Below the pieces are notes generated by a model. That model saw nothing but the letters and a program-made list of their open reading frames with translations, was not told where the DNA came from and ran no database searches. Positions 36,479 to 45,182 of a stretch of DNA of 64,000 bases are shown here, one piece after another; position 1 is the first letter of the stretch; each line of letters opens with the position of its first letter. A program made the translations under genes and the position numbers. The DNA comes from Pseudonocardia sp. N23. Lineage in GTDB: Bacteria; Actinomycetota; Actinomycetes; Mycobacteriales; Pseudonocardiaceae. The DNA lies in NCBI RefSeq assembly GCF_002583555.1, contig NZ_BEGX01000006.1, positions 1 through 64,000 of the forward strand. The letters run 5' to 3'.

Positions 36479-38671
36479 ATGGGCGCAACACCGACCGTTC
36501 GAGGTACGGGCAGGGCGCCCGACGCGCACGAGGCGGCCCTGCAGGTCGATCCCGCGCTCGAGGCGTTCGTCCGCGACGAGCTGCTGCTGGGTCTCGACGA
36601 CCTCGACCCCGACACGTTCTGGGCGACGTTCGCCGCGCTGAACCGCCTGTTCCAGCGACGCACCGCGGAGCTGCTCGCCCGCCGCGACGACTTGCAGCGC
36701 CAGGTCGACGGCTGGCACGCCGCGCACCCCGGCCCGCTCGACGAGGCCGGCCGCGACGAGTACGCGGGCTTCCTGACCGACATCGGCTACCTCGTGCCCG
36801 AGGCGGAGCCCCGGCTCACCGTCACCGGCGTCGACACCGAGATCGCCGAGCTCGCCGGTCCCCAGCTCGTGGTCCCCTCGACCGTGCCCCGGTACGCACT
36901 CAACGCCGCGAACGCCCGGTGGGGATCGCTGTTCGACGCCCTCTACGGCACCGACGTCCTGCCGCTGGACCACGAGCTCGCGAAGGGTTACGACGAGGCC
37001 CGCGGCGCCCAGGTCATCGCGGAGGCCGACCGGCTGCTCGACGAGCTGTTCCCGCTCGCCGACGGCTCGCACGCCGACGTCGGGGCCTACACCGTCACCG
37101 ACGGCAGCCTCGCCCCGGCGCTCGCCGACCCCGCGCAGTTCGCGGGCCACCGCGGCGACGCGGCGTCCCCGACCGCGGTGCTCCTGCGCCGCAACGGCCT
37201 GCACGTCGAGCTGACGATCGACCCCGAGAGCCGGGTCGGGCGCGGCCACCACGCCGGGGTCGCCGACGTCGTGTGCGAGTCCGCGGTCACGACCATCGTC
37301 GACCTCGAGGACTCGGTCTCGACCGTCGACGGCGAGGACAAGGCCAACGCCTACCGCACGTGGCTGGGCCTGATGAACGGCAACCTCGTGTCGAGCTTCG
37401 AGAAGGGTGGCCAGACGGTCACCCGCCGCGCCGAGCCCGACCGCGAGCACACGGCGCCCGACGGCTCCACCGCGACGCTGCCCGGCCGTTCGACCCTGCT
37501 CGTGCGCGTCGTCGGACACCACATGCGCACCGACGCCGTCCGCACCGCCGACGGCGAGCCCGTGGGCGAGGGCCTGCTCGACCTGTTCGTCGCCGTCACC
37601 GCTGCCCTGCACGACCTGCGTGACCTCGGCGCGCACCGCAACAGCCGGACCGGCAGCGTCTACGTCGTCAAGCCCAAGCAGCACGGACCCGAGGAGGTCG
37701 CGCTGACCGTCGACATGTTCGCTGCCGTCGAGGAGGCGCTGGGGCTGCCCGGGTGCACGGTCAAGATCGGTGTGATGGACGAGGAGAAGCGCACCTCGGT
37801 CAACCTGTCGGCCTGCGTGGCCGCCGCGTCGGACCGGATCATCTTCGTCAACACCGGGTTCCTCGACCGCACCGGCGACGAGATCCACACCTGCTTCGCG
37901 GGCGGCCCGGTCGTTCCCAAGGGGGACATGAAGTCGCAGACCTGGTTCGGCGCCTACGAGGACCGCAACGTCGACGTGGCGCTGCGCGCCGGGTTCGGCG
38001 GCACCGCGCAGGTCGGCAAGGGCATGTGGGCCAAGCCGGCCGCGATGCGCGAGATGCTCGAGACCAAGATCGAGCAGCCGCGCGCGGGCGCCGACTGCGC
38101 CTGGGTTCCCTCACCGACCGCCGCGACCCTGCACGCACTGCACTACCTGCGGGTCGACGTCGGAGCGCGCCAGGACGAGCTGGCGTCGCGGCCGTTGACC
38201 GACCGGTCGCTGCTGCTCGCCCCGCCGCTGCTGGGCGGTGACCGCCCGTCGGCGGAGACGGTCCGCCACGAGCTGGAGACCAACGCCCAGTCGATCCTCG
38301 GCTACGTCGTGCGCTGGGTCGACCTCGGCGTCGGCTGCTCGACCGTGCCCGACCTCGACGGTGTCGGGCTGATGGAGGACCGCGCCACGCTGCGGATCTC
38401 GTGTCAGCTGCTCGCCAACTGGCTCGCCCACGGCATCGTCGACGAGCAGACCGTACGCGAGACCTTCGCCCGGCTCGCCGCGTTCGTCGACGAGCAGAAC
38501 GAGGGCGAGCCGGGCTACCGCCCGATGACCGCCGACCTCGACGCCAGCCCGTCCTTCCAGGCCGCGCTCGAGCTCGTGTTCACCGGCCGCGAGGAGCCCA
38601 ACGGCTACACCGAGCCCATCCTCACCGCGTGGCGGCGCACGGCCAAGAAGGCGGCCGCGCAGGGTCGCTGA
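36479..38671 (+). CDS. glcB: Malate synthase G
   Basis: A 730-residue, single-chain malate synthase G that condenses glyoxylate with acetyl-CoA to malate in the cytosol. Features: catalytic-barrel TIVDLEDSVSTVDGEDKANAYRTWLGLMNG, VKIGVMDEEKRTSVNLSACV, FVNTGFLDRTGDEIHTC, GMWAKPAAMREMLETKI, ADCAWVPSPTAATLHALHYLRVDV, and the C-terminal domain GVGLMEDRATLRISCQLLANWLAHG with the catalytic Asp and Arg region. ATG start agrees with family length; AGAAGGGCGG lies upstream though loosely spaced. Adjacent to two glycolate oxidase operons, as in the E. coli glc locus; the window has no isocitrate lyase. A strong hairpin follows. Confidence 0.97.
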   Translation: MGATPTVRGTGRAPDAHEAALQVDPALEAFVRDELLLGLDDLDPDTFWATFAALNRLFQRRTAELLARRDDLQRQVDGWHAAHPGPLDEAGRDEYAGFLTDIGYLVPEAEPRLTVTGVDTEIAELAGPQLVVPSTVPRYALNAANARWGSLFDALYGTDVLPLDHELAKGYDEARGAQVIAEADRLLDELFPLADGSHADVGAYTVTDGSLAPALADPAQFAGHRGDAASPTAVLLRRNGLHVELTIDPESRVGRGHHAGVADVVCESAVTTIVDLEDSVSTVDGEDKANAYRTWLGLMNGNLVSSFEKGGQTVTRRAEPDREHTAPDGSTATLPGRSTLLVRVVGHHMRTDAVRTADGEPVGEGLLDLFVAVTAALHDLRDLGAHRNSRTGSVYVVKPKQHGPEEVALTVDMFAAVEEALGLPGCTVKIGVMDEEKRTSVNLSACVAAASDRIIFVNTGFLDRTGDEIHTCFAGGPVVPKGDMKSQTWFGAYEDRNVDVALRAGFGGTAQVGKGMWAKPAAMREMLETKIEQPRAGADCAWVPSPTAATLHALHYLRVDVGARQDELASRPLTDRSLLLAPPLLGGDRPSAETVRHELETNAQSILGYVVRWVDLGVGCSTVPDLDGVGLMEDRATLRISCQLLANWLAHGIVDEQTVRETFARLAAFVDEQNEGEPGYRPMTADLDASPSFQAALELVFTGREEPNGYTEPILTAWRRTAKKAAAQGR

Positions 38672-38681
38672 CGAGCACGTT

Positions 38682-38731
38682 CACCGCGGGGGTCGCGGCG
38701 TCGCAGGTGCGGCGCTGCGGCCCCCGCGGTG
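38682..38731 (+). terminator. Hairpin terminator after glcB
   Basis: Arms CACCGCGGGGGTCGC (38682-38696) and GCGGCCCCCGCGGTG (38717-38731) pair over 15 bp with one wobble around a 20-base loop, 11 bases after the glcB stop. No T tract. Confidence 0.6.
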
Positions 38732-38742
38732 TCGTGGCAGGT

Positions 38743-38960
38743 AGGCTGGGCCGAGCCGGTCGGACGCGAAGGTCCCCGTCCGCGACCGGCAGCCCATCCG
38801 ACAGCCGACCCGACGGTGACCCGACAGCCGGGCCGGCCGGCCGGACCGCGCCCCCTCGCGGACCGTGCCGTCCGAGCAGTCCGCGTGATCGCACGGTGCC
38901 ACCCGCCCCCGCGGCGGGAGGCGGTCCTGCCCGCGTGCCGGGACGCCGCAAGGAGGTGCC
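38743..38960 (+). promoter_or_regulatory. mrp operon promoter and structured 5' leader
   Basis: TAGGCT (38743-38748) is the best -10 box before the mrp operon, implying a leader of about 200 bases with no convincing gene. Just after it, CCGGTCGGAC (38756-38765) pairs with GTCC-GC-GACCGG (38778-38789) as a stable hairpin, and further GC-rich inverted stretches follow. AAGGAGG (38950-38956) is a near-perfect ribosome site in front of the TTG start. No described riboswitch is recognised. Confidence 0.45.
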
Positions 38961-41327
38961 TTGCTGCTCGCGCTCGTCCTCGCACATCTGGTGCCGGCCT
39001 GTGTGCTGCCCGCCGTGGCGGCCCGCAGCACGCGCGCCGCGTTCGGCCTGGCAGCGGTCCCACCGGCCGTGACGCTGGGCTGGGCGCTCGCGATGGCGCC
39101 CGCGGTGCTCGGCGGCGGGGCGGTGACGCAGTCGGTGGCCTGGGCCCCGGCCCTGCACCTGACGTTCGACGTGCGCCTCGACGCACTCGCCCTGGTGATG
39201 ATCGTGCTGGTCTCCGGGCTGGGCGCGGTCATCCTCGGCTACAGCGCTTTCTACTTCGGCCGCCGCAGCCCCGACGCGGGTCGCACGAGCGCGCTGCTGC
39301 TGTTCTTCGCCGGCGCGATGCTGGGCCTCGTCGTCGCCGACGACCTGCTGACGCTCTACGTGTTCTGGGAGCTGACATCGATCGCGTCGTTCCTGCTCGT
39401 CGGGCAGAGCGGCCTGCACCGCGTCAACCGCCGCGCCGCCGTGCAGGCGTTGCTGGTCACGGTGTTCGGCGGGCTGTCGATGCTGCTGGGGTTCGTGCTC
39501 GTCGGCGAGGCAGCGGGCACCTACCGGATCTCCGAGATCGTCGCCGCACCCCCGACGGGCGGGGTCGTCACCGCGGGGATCGTGGCGATCCTGTTGGGCG
39601 CGTTGACCAAGTCGGCGCAGGCACCGTTCCACCCGTGGCTGCCCGCGGCGATGGCCGCGCCCACCCCGGTCAGCGGCTACCTGCACGCGGCGTCGATGGT
39701 CAAGGCCGGGGTGTTCCTCGTCGCCCGGCTCTCGCCGGCGTTCGCGGGCAGCGCCGAGTGGTGGCTGCCGCTGGTCGTCCTCGGGTTGACGACGATGCTC
39801 ATCGGCGGCTGGCGTGCCCTCGGCGCCACCGACCTCAAACGGCTGCTCGCCTTCGGCACCGTCAGCCAGCTCGGTTTCCTGATGGTGCTCTTCGCCGTCG
39901 GCGGGCGGCTGGCGGCCGTCGCCGGGGCCGCGCTCCTGCTGGCGCACGGCCTGTTCAAGGCGACGCTGTTCCTCGTCGTCGGCACCGTCGACAAGGTCAC
40001 CGGCACCCGCGAGACGGGCGCCCTGTCCGGGCTGGGCCGCGCGATGCCGGGGCTCGCCGCCGCGTCCGTGCTCGCCGCCGCGTCGATGGCCGGGATCCCG
40101 CCGCTGCTGGGGTTCGTCGCCAAGGAGGCCGCCTTCGAGGCGTTCCTGCACGAGGGCGACGCCCGGGGCTGGATCGTGCTGGCCGGGCTCGTCGCCGGGT
40201 CGATCCTCACCGTCGCCTACAGCGCCCGGTTCCTGTGGGGGGCGTTCGCCACCAAACCGGGGATCGACGTCACCGTTCCCAAGAAGGCCTCGCCCGGCCT
40301 GACGGTGCCGCTGTGGATCACCGCGGGCGCCGGGCTGGTGCTGGGGCTGATCGCGCCCGTCGTCGCGCCGCTCGTCGAGGGCTACGGCGACACCCTGCCC
40401 TCCCGCGACGCCGCCGAGGCCGGCTACCATCTCGCGCTCTGGCACGGCTGGAACCTCGCCCTCGCCCTGTCGGGCGTCGCGCTCCTCGGCGGCCTCGCGC
40501 TGCACGCCGGTCGCGCCCGCGTCGACGCGCTCACCCACGCCCTGCACCACCCGGTCTCCGCGCAGCGCGGCTACGAGCTCGTCGTCTCCGGCATCGAACG
40601 CGTCGCCGTGCTCGTCACCGGCCGGCTGCAGGCCGGTTCGCTGCCGTTCTACCTTGCCGCGGTGCTCCTCATGGTGCTGGCGCTGCCCGGCGTCGCGCTC
40701 GTCACCGGCTGGGCCTGGCCCGCCGACGCGCCCGTCGTCCACCAGTGGATGCAGATCCCGCTCGGCCTGGTGGTCGTCGTCGCGGCGCTGGCGCTCGTCC
40801 GCGCGCACCGCCGGTTCACCGCGGTGCTGCTGGTCGGCGCCGTCGGCTACGGCATCGGCGGGCTGTTCATCGTCGACGGCGCCCCCGACCTCGCGCTGGC
40901 CCAGTTCCTGGTGGAGACGCTCGCCGTCGTCGCGTTCGTGTTCGTCCTGCGCCGGCTGCCCACCCACTTCACCGAGCGCCGCCGCCCCCGGCGCAGCGTC
41001 CAGATCCGCAAGGGCGTGCTCGCGGGCGTCGCCGGGGTCACCGTCGCCCTGTTCGGCCTCGTCCTCTCCGGCGCGCGTACCGCACCCGCCACCACCAGCG
41101 ACGAGTTCGTCCGGCTCGCCCCCGAGGCCGGGGCCACCAACGTCATCAGCGCGATCCTCGTCGACTTCCGCGCCCTCGACACCGTCGGCGAGATCACCGT
41201 GCTGCTCGTCGCCGCCGCGGGCACCGCGAGCCTCGTGCTGGCCACCCGCCACGACCGCCGCCGCAAGGGCAAGGTCACCCGCAGCGGCGCCGGCACCCCC
41301 GCGCACGAAGAGGAGGTCCTCGGATGA
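38961..41327 (+). CDS. mrpA: Na+/H+ antiporter subunit MrpA
   Basis: A 788-residue polytopic membrane protein related to NuoL/ND5. It has roughly 20 hydrophobic helices, conserved segments such as LYVFWELTSIASFLLVGQ, SAQAPFHPWLPAAMAAPTPVSGYLHAASMVKAGVFL and AHGLFKATLFLVVG, and the C-terminal MbhD/MrpB-like part (VGYGIGGLFIVDGAPDLALAQFLVETLAV). It is the main ion-translocating subunit. TTG is used as start, judged from AAGGAGG 4 bases upstream; no better start exists. First gene of a seven-gene operon, ending in an ATGA overlap. Confidence 0.95.
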   Translation: MLLALVLAHLVPACVLPAVAARSTRAAFGLAAVPPAVTLGWALAMAPAVLGGGAVTQSVAWAPALHLTFDVRLDALALVMIVLVSGLGAVILGYSAFYFGRRSPDAGRTSALLLFFAGAMLGLVVADDLLTLYVFWELTSIASFLLVGQSGLHRVNRRAAVQALLVTVFGGLSMLLGFVLVGEAAGTYRISEIVAAPPTGGVVTAGIVAILLGALTKSAQAPFHPWLPAAMAAPTPVSGYLHAASMVKAGVFLVARLSPAFAGSAEWWLPLVVLGLTTMLIGGWRALGATDLKRLLAFGTVSQLGFLMVLFAVGGRLAAVAGAALLLAHGLFKATLFLVVGTVDKVTGTRETGALSGLGRAMPGLAAASVLAAASMAGIPPLLGFVAKEAAFEAFLHEGDARGWIVLAGLVAGSILTVAYSARFLWGAFATKPGIDVTVPKKASPGLTVPLWITAGAGLVLGLIAPVVAPLVEGYGDTLPSRDAAEAGYHLALWHGWNLALALSGVALLGGLALHAGRARVDALTHALHHPVSAQRGYELVVSGIERVAVLVTGRLQAGSLPFYLAAVLLMVLALPGVALVTGWAWPADAPVVHQWMQIPLGLVVVVAALALVRAHRRFTAVLLVGAVGYGIGGLFIVDGAPDLALAQFLVETLAVVAFVFVLRRLPTHFTERRRPRRSVQIRKGVLAGVAGVTVALFGLVLSGARTAPATTSDEFVRLAPEAGATNVISAILVDFRALDTVGEITVLLVAAAGTASLVLATRHDRRRKGKVTRSGAGTPAHEEEVLG

Positions 41328-41887
41328 CCGCCACCCCCGACACCCGCGTTCCCTGGGACCGCTGGGACGCGCCCGCCGAGGACTGGATGCTCTCCGGCGA
41401 GTGCCCCGCGGGCACCGAGCGGACGCTCCTGCTCGAGCTCGCCGCCCGCATCCTGTTCCCGACCGTCCTCGTCTTCTCGCTGTACCTGCTGCTCGTCGGC
41501 CACTACGGGCCCGGCGGCGGGTTCTCCGGCGGGCTCGTCGCCGGGCTCGCTTTCGTGCTGCGCCACATCGCGGGCGGCGGCAGCGACGGCGCCCAGATCG
41601 GAGCCAGGATCAAGGTCCGCCCGCCCGTCCTCGTCGGCATCGGGCTGGCCGTCGCCGTCGTCACCGCGCTCGTCCCCGCCGCGTTCGGCGCGCCCGTGCT
41701 CGCCTCGGTGAAGGTCGGCTTCCACCTCCCGCTGCTCGGCGACATCGAGATCGTCTCCAGCCTCGCCCTCGACATCGGCGTCTACCTGCTGATCATCGGG
41801 GTCGTCCTCGACCTGCTGCGCTCACTCGGCAGCGGCATCGAGCGCGACGCCCGCGAGGCCACCTCCGACCAGACGGGGGCCGCGTGA
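41324..41887 (+). CDS. mrpB: Na+/H+ antiporter subunit MrpB
   Basis: A 187-residue membrane protein: a hydrophilic N-terminus of about 45 residues, then four helices of the MnhB domain (LLLELAARILFPTVLVFSLYLLLVGH, GPGGGFSGGLVAGLAFVLR, VGIGLAVAVVTALVPAAFG, SSLALDIGVYLLIIGVVLDLL). Starts in the ATGA overlap with mrpA after GAGGAGGTCCTCGG, ends in a GTGA overlap with mrpC. Confidence 0.93.
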   Translation: MTATPDTRVPWDRWDAPAEDWMLSGECPAGTERTLLLELAARILFPTVLVFSLYLLLVGHYGPGGGFSGGLVAGLAFVLRHIAGGGSDGAQIGARIKVRPPVLVGIGLAVAVVTALVPAAFGAPVLASVKVGFHLPLLGDIEIVSSLALDIGVYLLIIGVVLDLLRSLGSGIERDAREATSDQTGAA

Positions 41888-42366
41888 CCACCCTGAGCCT
41901 CGCGATGGCCGCGGTCGTCGCCGTCCTGTACTCCGTCGGGTTCTACCTGCTGCTGCAGCGGTCGCTGATGCGCGTGCTGCTCGGCGTCGTCGTCCTCGGG
42001 CACGGCGCGAACCTGCTGCTCCAGCTCGCCGGTGGCCCGCCGGGGCGGCCCCCGATCCTCGACGGCAGCACCGACACCGCCGGCATGGCCGACCCGCTGC
42101 CGCAGGCGCTGGCCCTCACCGCCGTCGTCATCACCTTCGCCATGACGACGTACCTGCTCGCGCTGGGCTACCGCTCCTGGGTGCTCGTCGGGCACGACGA
42201 GGTGCAGGACGACCTCGAGGACCGCCGCATCGCACGCCGCCGCACCGTCAAGGCGTCGATGGGCGAGGAGCTCGTCGACCGCGGCGACGAGGCCGGGGTC
42301 GACCCCGGCTCGGCAGCGGCATCGGACGACCCGGTGGCCCAGGCCCCGGCGGGGGACCGCACGTGA
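41884..42366 (+). CDS. mrpC: Na+/H+ antiporter subunit MrpC
   Basis: A 160-residue NuoK-like protein with three helices (MAAVVAVLYSVGFYLLLQRSLMRVLLGVVVLGHGANLLLQLAGG, and DPLPQALALTAVVITFAMTTYLLALGYR, the conserved proline-glutamine segment). The C-terminus has an extra hydrophilic tail of about 50 residues. GTG start and stop both lie in 4-base overlaps with neighbours. Confidence 0.94.
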   Translation: MTTLSLAMAAVVAVLYSVGFYLLLQRSLMRVLLGVVVLGHGANLLLQLAGGPPGRPPILDGSTDTAGMADPLPQALALTAVVITFAMTTYLLALGYRSWVLVGHDEVQDDLEDRRIARRRTVKASMGEELVDRGDEAGVDPGSAAASDDPVAQAPAGDRT

Positions 42367-43901
42367 CCGCCTCCATGCTGCCCGCCCTGCCCGTGCTGCT
42401 GCCGCTGCTCGGGGCCGCCGCGACCGTCGTCGCCGGCCGCTCCGCGTGGGCCCAGCGCGCCATCGGCATCACCGTACTGAGTGCCGTCGCCGCCGTCGCC
42501 GTGGTGCTGCTGGTCATGGCCGACCGCGGCGGACCCGTCGTCGCCGAGATCGGCGGCTGGCCCGCGCCCGTCGGCATCGTGCTGATCGCCGACCGGCTCT
42601 CGGCCCTGCTGCTGCTGATCTCGACCGTCGTCACCCTCGCGGTCCTCGTCTACGCCATCGACCAGCGGATCGTCGACTACGGCAGGCGGACCGCCTCCAC
42701 GACGTTCCACCCGATCTTCCTGGTGCTCTCCGCCGGGGTGTCGCTGGCCTACCTCACCGGCGACCTGTTCAGCCTGTTCGTCGCGTTCGAGATCATGCTT
42801 GCCGCGTCCTACGTGCTCATCACCCGGCGCACCGACGCCACCCGCATCCGCTCCGGCATGACGTACGTGATCATCAGCCTGGCGTCGTCACTGCTGTTCC
42901 TGACGACGGTCGCGCTCGTCTACGCCGCCACCGGCACCGTCAACCTCGCCGACCTGGCCACCCGCGTCGCCGAGCTGCCCACCGGGCTGCAGACGGTCCT
43001 CGCGATGCTGGTCGTCGTCACGTTCGGGATCAAGGCGGCCATCGTGCCGCTGCACTTCTGGCTGCCCGACAGCTACCCCAACGCGCCCGCGCCCGTCACC
43101 GCCCTGTTCGCGGGCCTGCTCACCAAGGTCGGCATCTACGCGTTGCTGCGCACCCGCACCCTGATCTTCCCCGAGGGCCATCCCTCGACGCTGCTGCTCG
43201 TGCTCGCCGCCGTCACCATGATCGTCGGCGTGCTGGGCGCACTCGCGCAGAACGACCTCAACCGGCTCCTGTCGTTCCTGCTGGTCAGCCACATCGGGTT
43301 CATGATCTTCGGGCTCGCCGTCTCCGACGCGCAGGGCGTCGCCGGCACCGCGCTCTACGTCGTCCACCACATCACCGTGCAGGCCACGCTGTTCCTCGTC
43401 TCCGGCCTCATCACCCGCCGCACCGGGACCGTGTCGATCGACGCCATGGGCGGCCTCGCCAAACGGGCCCCGCTGCTCGCGGTGCTCTTCGCGATCCCCG
43501 CCCTGACCCTGGCCGGGGTGCCGCCCACGTCGGGGTTCGTCGCCAAGCTGGCGCTGCTCCAGGCCGGGGCCGACAACGGGCCCGGCACCGCGGTCGTCGC
43601 CGGCGTCGTGGTCCTGGCCAGCCTGCTGACCCTCTACGCCGTCGTCCGCGTGTGGGTGCGGGTGTTCTGGGGCGAGCCGAAGGAACCGCTGCCCGACCCC
43701 GACCCGCACGACGACCTCGTCGTCGGCACCGCACGGACCTCCATGCCCATGTATGCGGCGTCCGCCGCGCTCGTCGTCGTCAGCCTCGCGATCGCCGTGG
43801 CCGCCGGACCGCTCTCCGGCATCACCTCCCGGGCCGGTGACGACCTCGTCGACCGCACCCCCTACCGCACCGCGGTGCTCGGGAACGGGGGTGCGCCGTG
43901 A
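42363..43901 (+). CDS. mrpD: Na+/H+ antiporter subunit MrpD
   Basis: A 512-residue NuoM/NuoN-like membrane protein with about 14 helices. Conserved stretches: LFVAFEIMLAASYVLITRR with the membrane Glu, GIKAAIVPLHFWLPDSYPNAPAPVTALFAGLLTKVGIYALLR with membrane Lys residues of the proton path, DLNRLLSFLLVSHIGFMIFGL and LAGVPPTSGFVAKLALLQAG. Second antiporter-like subunit of the Mrp complex. GTG start overlapping mrpC; GTGA overlap with mrpE. Confidence 0.95.
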   Translation: MTASMLPALPVLLPLLGAAATVVAGRSAWAQRAIGITVLSAVAAVAVVLLVMADRGGPVVAEIGGWPAPVGIVLIADRLSALLLLISTVVTLAVLVYAIDQRIVDYGRRTASTTFHPIFLVLSAGVSLAYLTGDLFSLFVAFEIMLAASYVLITRRTDATRIRSGMTYVIISLASSLLFLTTVALVYAATGTVNLADLATRVAELPTGLQTVLAMLVVVTFGIKAAIVPLHFWLPDSYPNAPAPVTALFAGLLTKVGIYALLRTRTLIFPEGHPSTLLLVLAAVTMIVGVLGALAQNDLNRLLSFLLVSHIGFMIFGLAVSDAQGVAGTALYVVHHITVQATLFLVSGLITRRTGTVSIDAMGGLAKRAPLLAVLFAIPALTLAGVPPTSGFVAKLALLQAGADNGPGTAVVAGVVVLASLLTLYAVVRVWVRVFWGEPKEPLPDPDPHDDLVVGTARTSMPMYAASAALVVVSLAIAVAAGPLSGITSRAGDDLVDRTPYRTAVLGNGGAP

Positions 43902-44443
43902 GACGCCGGCTGACGCAGCTGTTCTGGCTCACCGTCGTCTGGGTGCTGCTCTGGGGGACGCTCAGCCCGGCGACCATCGTCGGCGGAGTGATCGTCGCGG
44001 GCATCGTGACGTGGCTGTTCCCGTTGCCGCCCATGCGCGACCACGTCCCCCTCCGGCCGTTGCGACTGCTCGCGCTCGCCGGGTACATGGCCGTCGACAT
44101 GTTCCGCTCCGCGGCCGGCGTCGCCTGGGAGGCGGTGTGGCACGGGCCCCGTGCCCGCGCCGGCATCGTCGCAGTCCCCCTGCTGAGCGGGTCCGCCCGC
44201 GCCGTCGCCCTCATCGCCGGTGCCGTCACCCTGTCCCCGGGCAGCTACGTGCTCCAGATCGACCGGGGCCGCGGCACGTTCTGGGTCTACGCGCTGGGCA
44301 TGCGTGGCGAGGGCGACGTCGAGCGCGTCCGCCGGGCGATGCTCCTCATGCAGCGCAAGGTGATCGCCGCCGTCGGCACCGCCGGCGAGCTGGCCGACTG
44401 CGACCGCGGCATCGCCGCGGCCGGGACGGAGAAGACCCCATGA
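43898..44443 (+). CDS. mrpE: Na+/H+ antiporter subunit MrpE
   Basis: A 181-residue MrpE/MnhE protein: two N-terminal helices (QLFWLTVVWVLLWGTLSPATIVGGVIVAGIVTWLFPLPP), a third (LLALAGYMAVDMFRSAAGVAWEAVW), then the cytosolic domain with LIAGAVTLSPGSYVLQIDRGRGTFWVYALG. GTG start and the ATGA end both lie in 4-base overlaps. Confidence 0.94.
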   Translation: MRRRLTQLFWLTVVWVLLWGTLSPATIVGGVIVAGIVTWLFPLPPMRDHVPLRPLRLLALAGYMAVDMFRSAAGVAWEAVWHGPRARAGIVAVPLLSGSARAVALIAGAVTLSPGSYVLQIDRGRGTFWVYALGMRGEGDVERVRRAMLLMQRKVIAAVGTAGELADCDRGIAAAGTEKTP

Positions 44444-44706
44444 CCGTCGTGTTCACCGTGACCCTCGCGATCCTCGCCGCCGCGGGCCTGCTGACGATGC
44501 TGCGGCTGCTGCGCGGCCCCACCACCCTCGACCGGATCACCGCCCTCGACGTGCTCGCCGTGCTGATCGTCTGCGGGGGCGCGGTGTACGTCGCGATCAA
44601 CCGGGACGGCTCCAACATCCCGCTGCTCGCCGCGGTCGCGCTCATCGGGTTCGTCGGCTCGGCGACCGCGGCGCGGCTCGTCGAGCGGGGGGAGCGGCAC
44701 CGGTGA
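44440..44706 (+). CDS. mrpF: Na+/H+ antiporter subunit MrpF
   Basis: An 88-residue protein with three helices and the family core LLRLLRGPTTLDRITALDVLAVLIVCGG, followed by LLAAVALIGFVGSATAARLVERG. Bile/Na+ antiporter component of the Mrp complex. ATG start in the overlap with mrpE, GTGA overlap with mrpG. Confidence 0.94.
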   Translation: MTVVFTVTLAILAAAGLLTMLRLLRGPTTLDRITALDVLAVLIVCGGAVYVAINRDGSNIPLLAAVALIGFVGSATAARLVERGERHR

Positions 44707-45173
44707 CGGTCGTCGACGTCGTCACGGCGGTGCTCCTGCTGACCGGGGCGCTGTCCTGCCTGCTCGGCGCGCTCGGGCTCGTCCGGTTCCCCGACGTCCC
44801 CTCCCGCCTGCAGGCCGCCACCAAACCGCAGACCCTCGGGCTGCTGCTGATCCTCGTCGGCACCGCGATCCGGCTGGAGTTCGAGAGCGCCGCGACCCTG
44901 CTGCTCGTCGTCCTCTTCCAGATCTTCACCGCGCCAGTGATCTCCCAGATCGTCGGCCGCTCCGCCTACCGAGCGGGAACGCTGCGCAGCGACGAGCTCG
45001 TCGTCGACGAGCTGGCCGACCCGATGGCCCGCGACGACCTGCGTGCCGCCGGTACGCCCGTTGCCGACGTTGCTGTTGCCGACGTTGCTGTTGCCGACGT
45101 TGCTGTTGCCGACGTCCCTGCTGACGACGTGCCCGGCCCGGCCCCGCGCCCGGATGGCGAGGGCCCGTCCTAA
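44703..45173 (+). CDS. mrpG: Na+/H+ antiporter subunit MrpG with repetitive tail
   Basis: A 156-residue protein. Residues 1-110 are a normal MrpG: three helices, ALGLVRFPDVPSRLQAATKPQTLG, LLLILVGTAIRLEF and LLVVLFQIFTAPVISQIVGRSAYR. The tail of about 45 residues is unusual: four VADVA/VADVP blocks encoded by a 15-bp repeat with T-ending codons, foreign to the rest of the operon's codon use. Last gene of the mrp operon; no terminator hairpin is evident before the carbonic anhydrase gene. Confidence 0.93.
   Translation: MTVVDVVTAVLLLTGALSCLLGALGLVRFPDVPSRLQAATKPQTLGLLLILVGTAIRLEFESAATLLLVVLFQIFTAPVISQIVGRSAYRAGTLRSDELVVDELADPMARDDLRAAGTPVADVAVADVAVADVAVADVPADDVPGPAPRPDGEGPS
45060..45119 (+). 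repeat. 15-bp tandem repeat, 4 units, in mrpG
   Basis: Unit GTTGCCGACGTTGCT (VADVA) is present four times, the last ending CCT (VADVP). In-phase within the mrpG tail; GTT and GCT codons are rare elsewhere in the window. Confidence 0.95.
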
Positions 45174-45176
45174 GCT
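45171..45176 (+). promoter_or_regulatory. -10 box for leaderless carbonic anhydrase gene
   Basis: TAAGCT is followed 6 bases later by the GTG start, with no Shine-Dalgarno sequence between. It overlaps the stop codon of mrpG. Confidence 0.5.
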
Positions 45177-45182
45177 CCCGGG

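Noticed and set aside
38672..38960. Short upstream peptide frames in the mrp leader
   Set aside because: They are Arg/Pro-rich, lack ribosome sites and lie in GC-rich hairpin sequence; none looks like a leader peptide gene.
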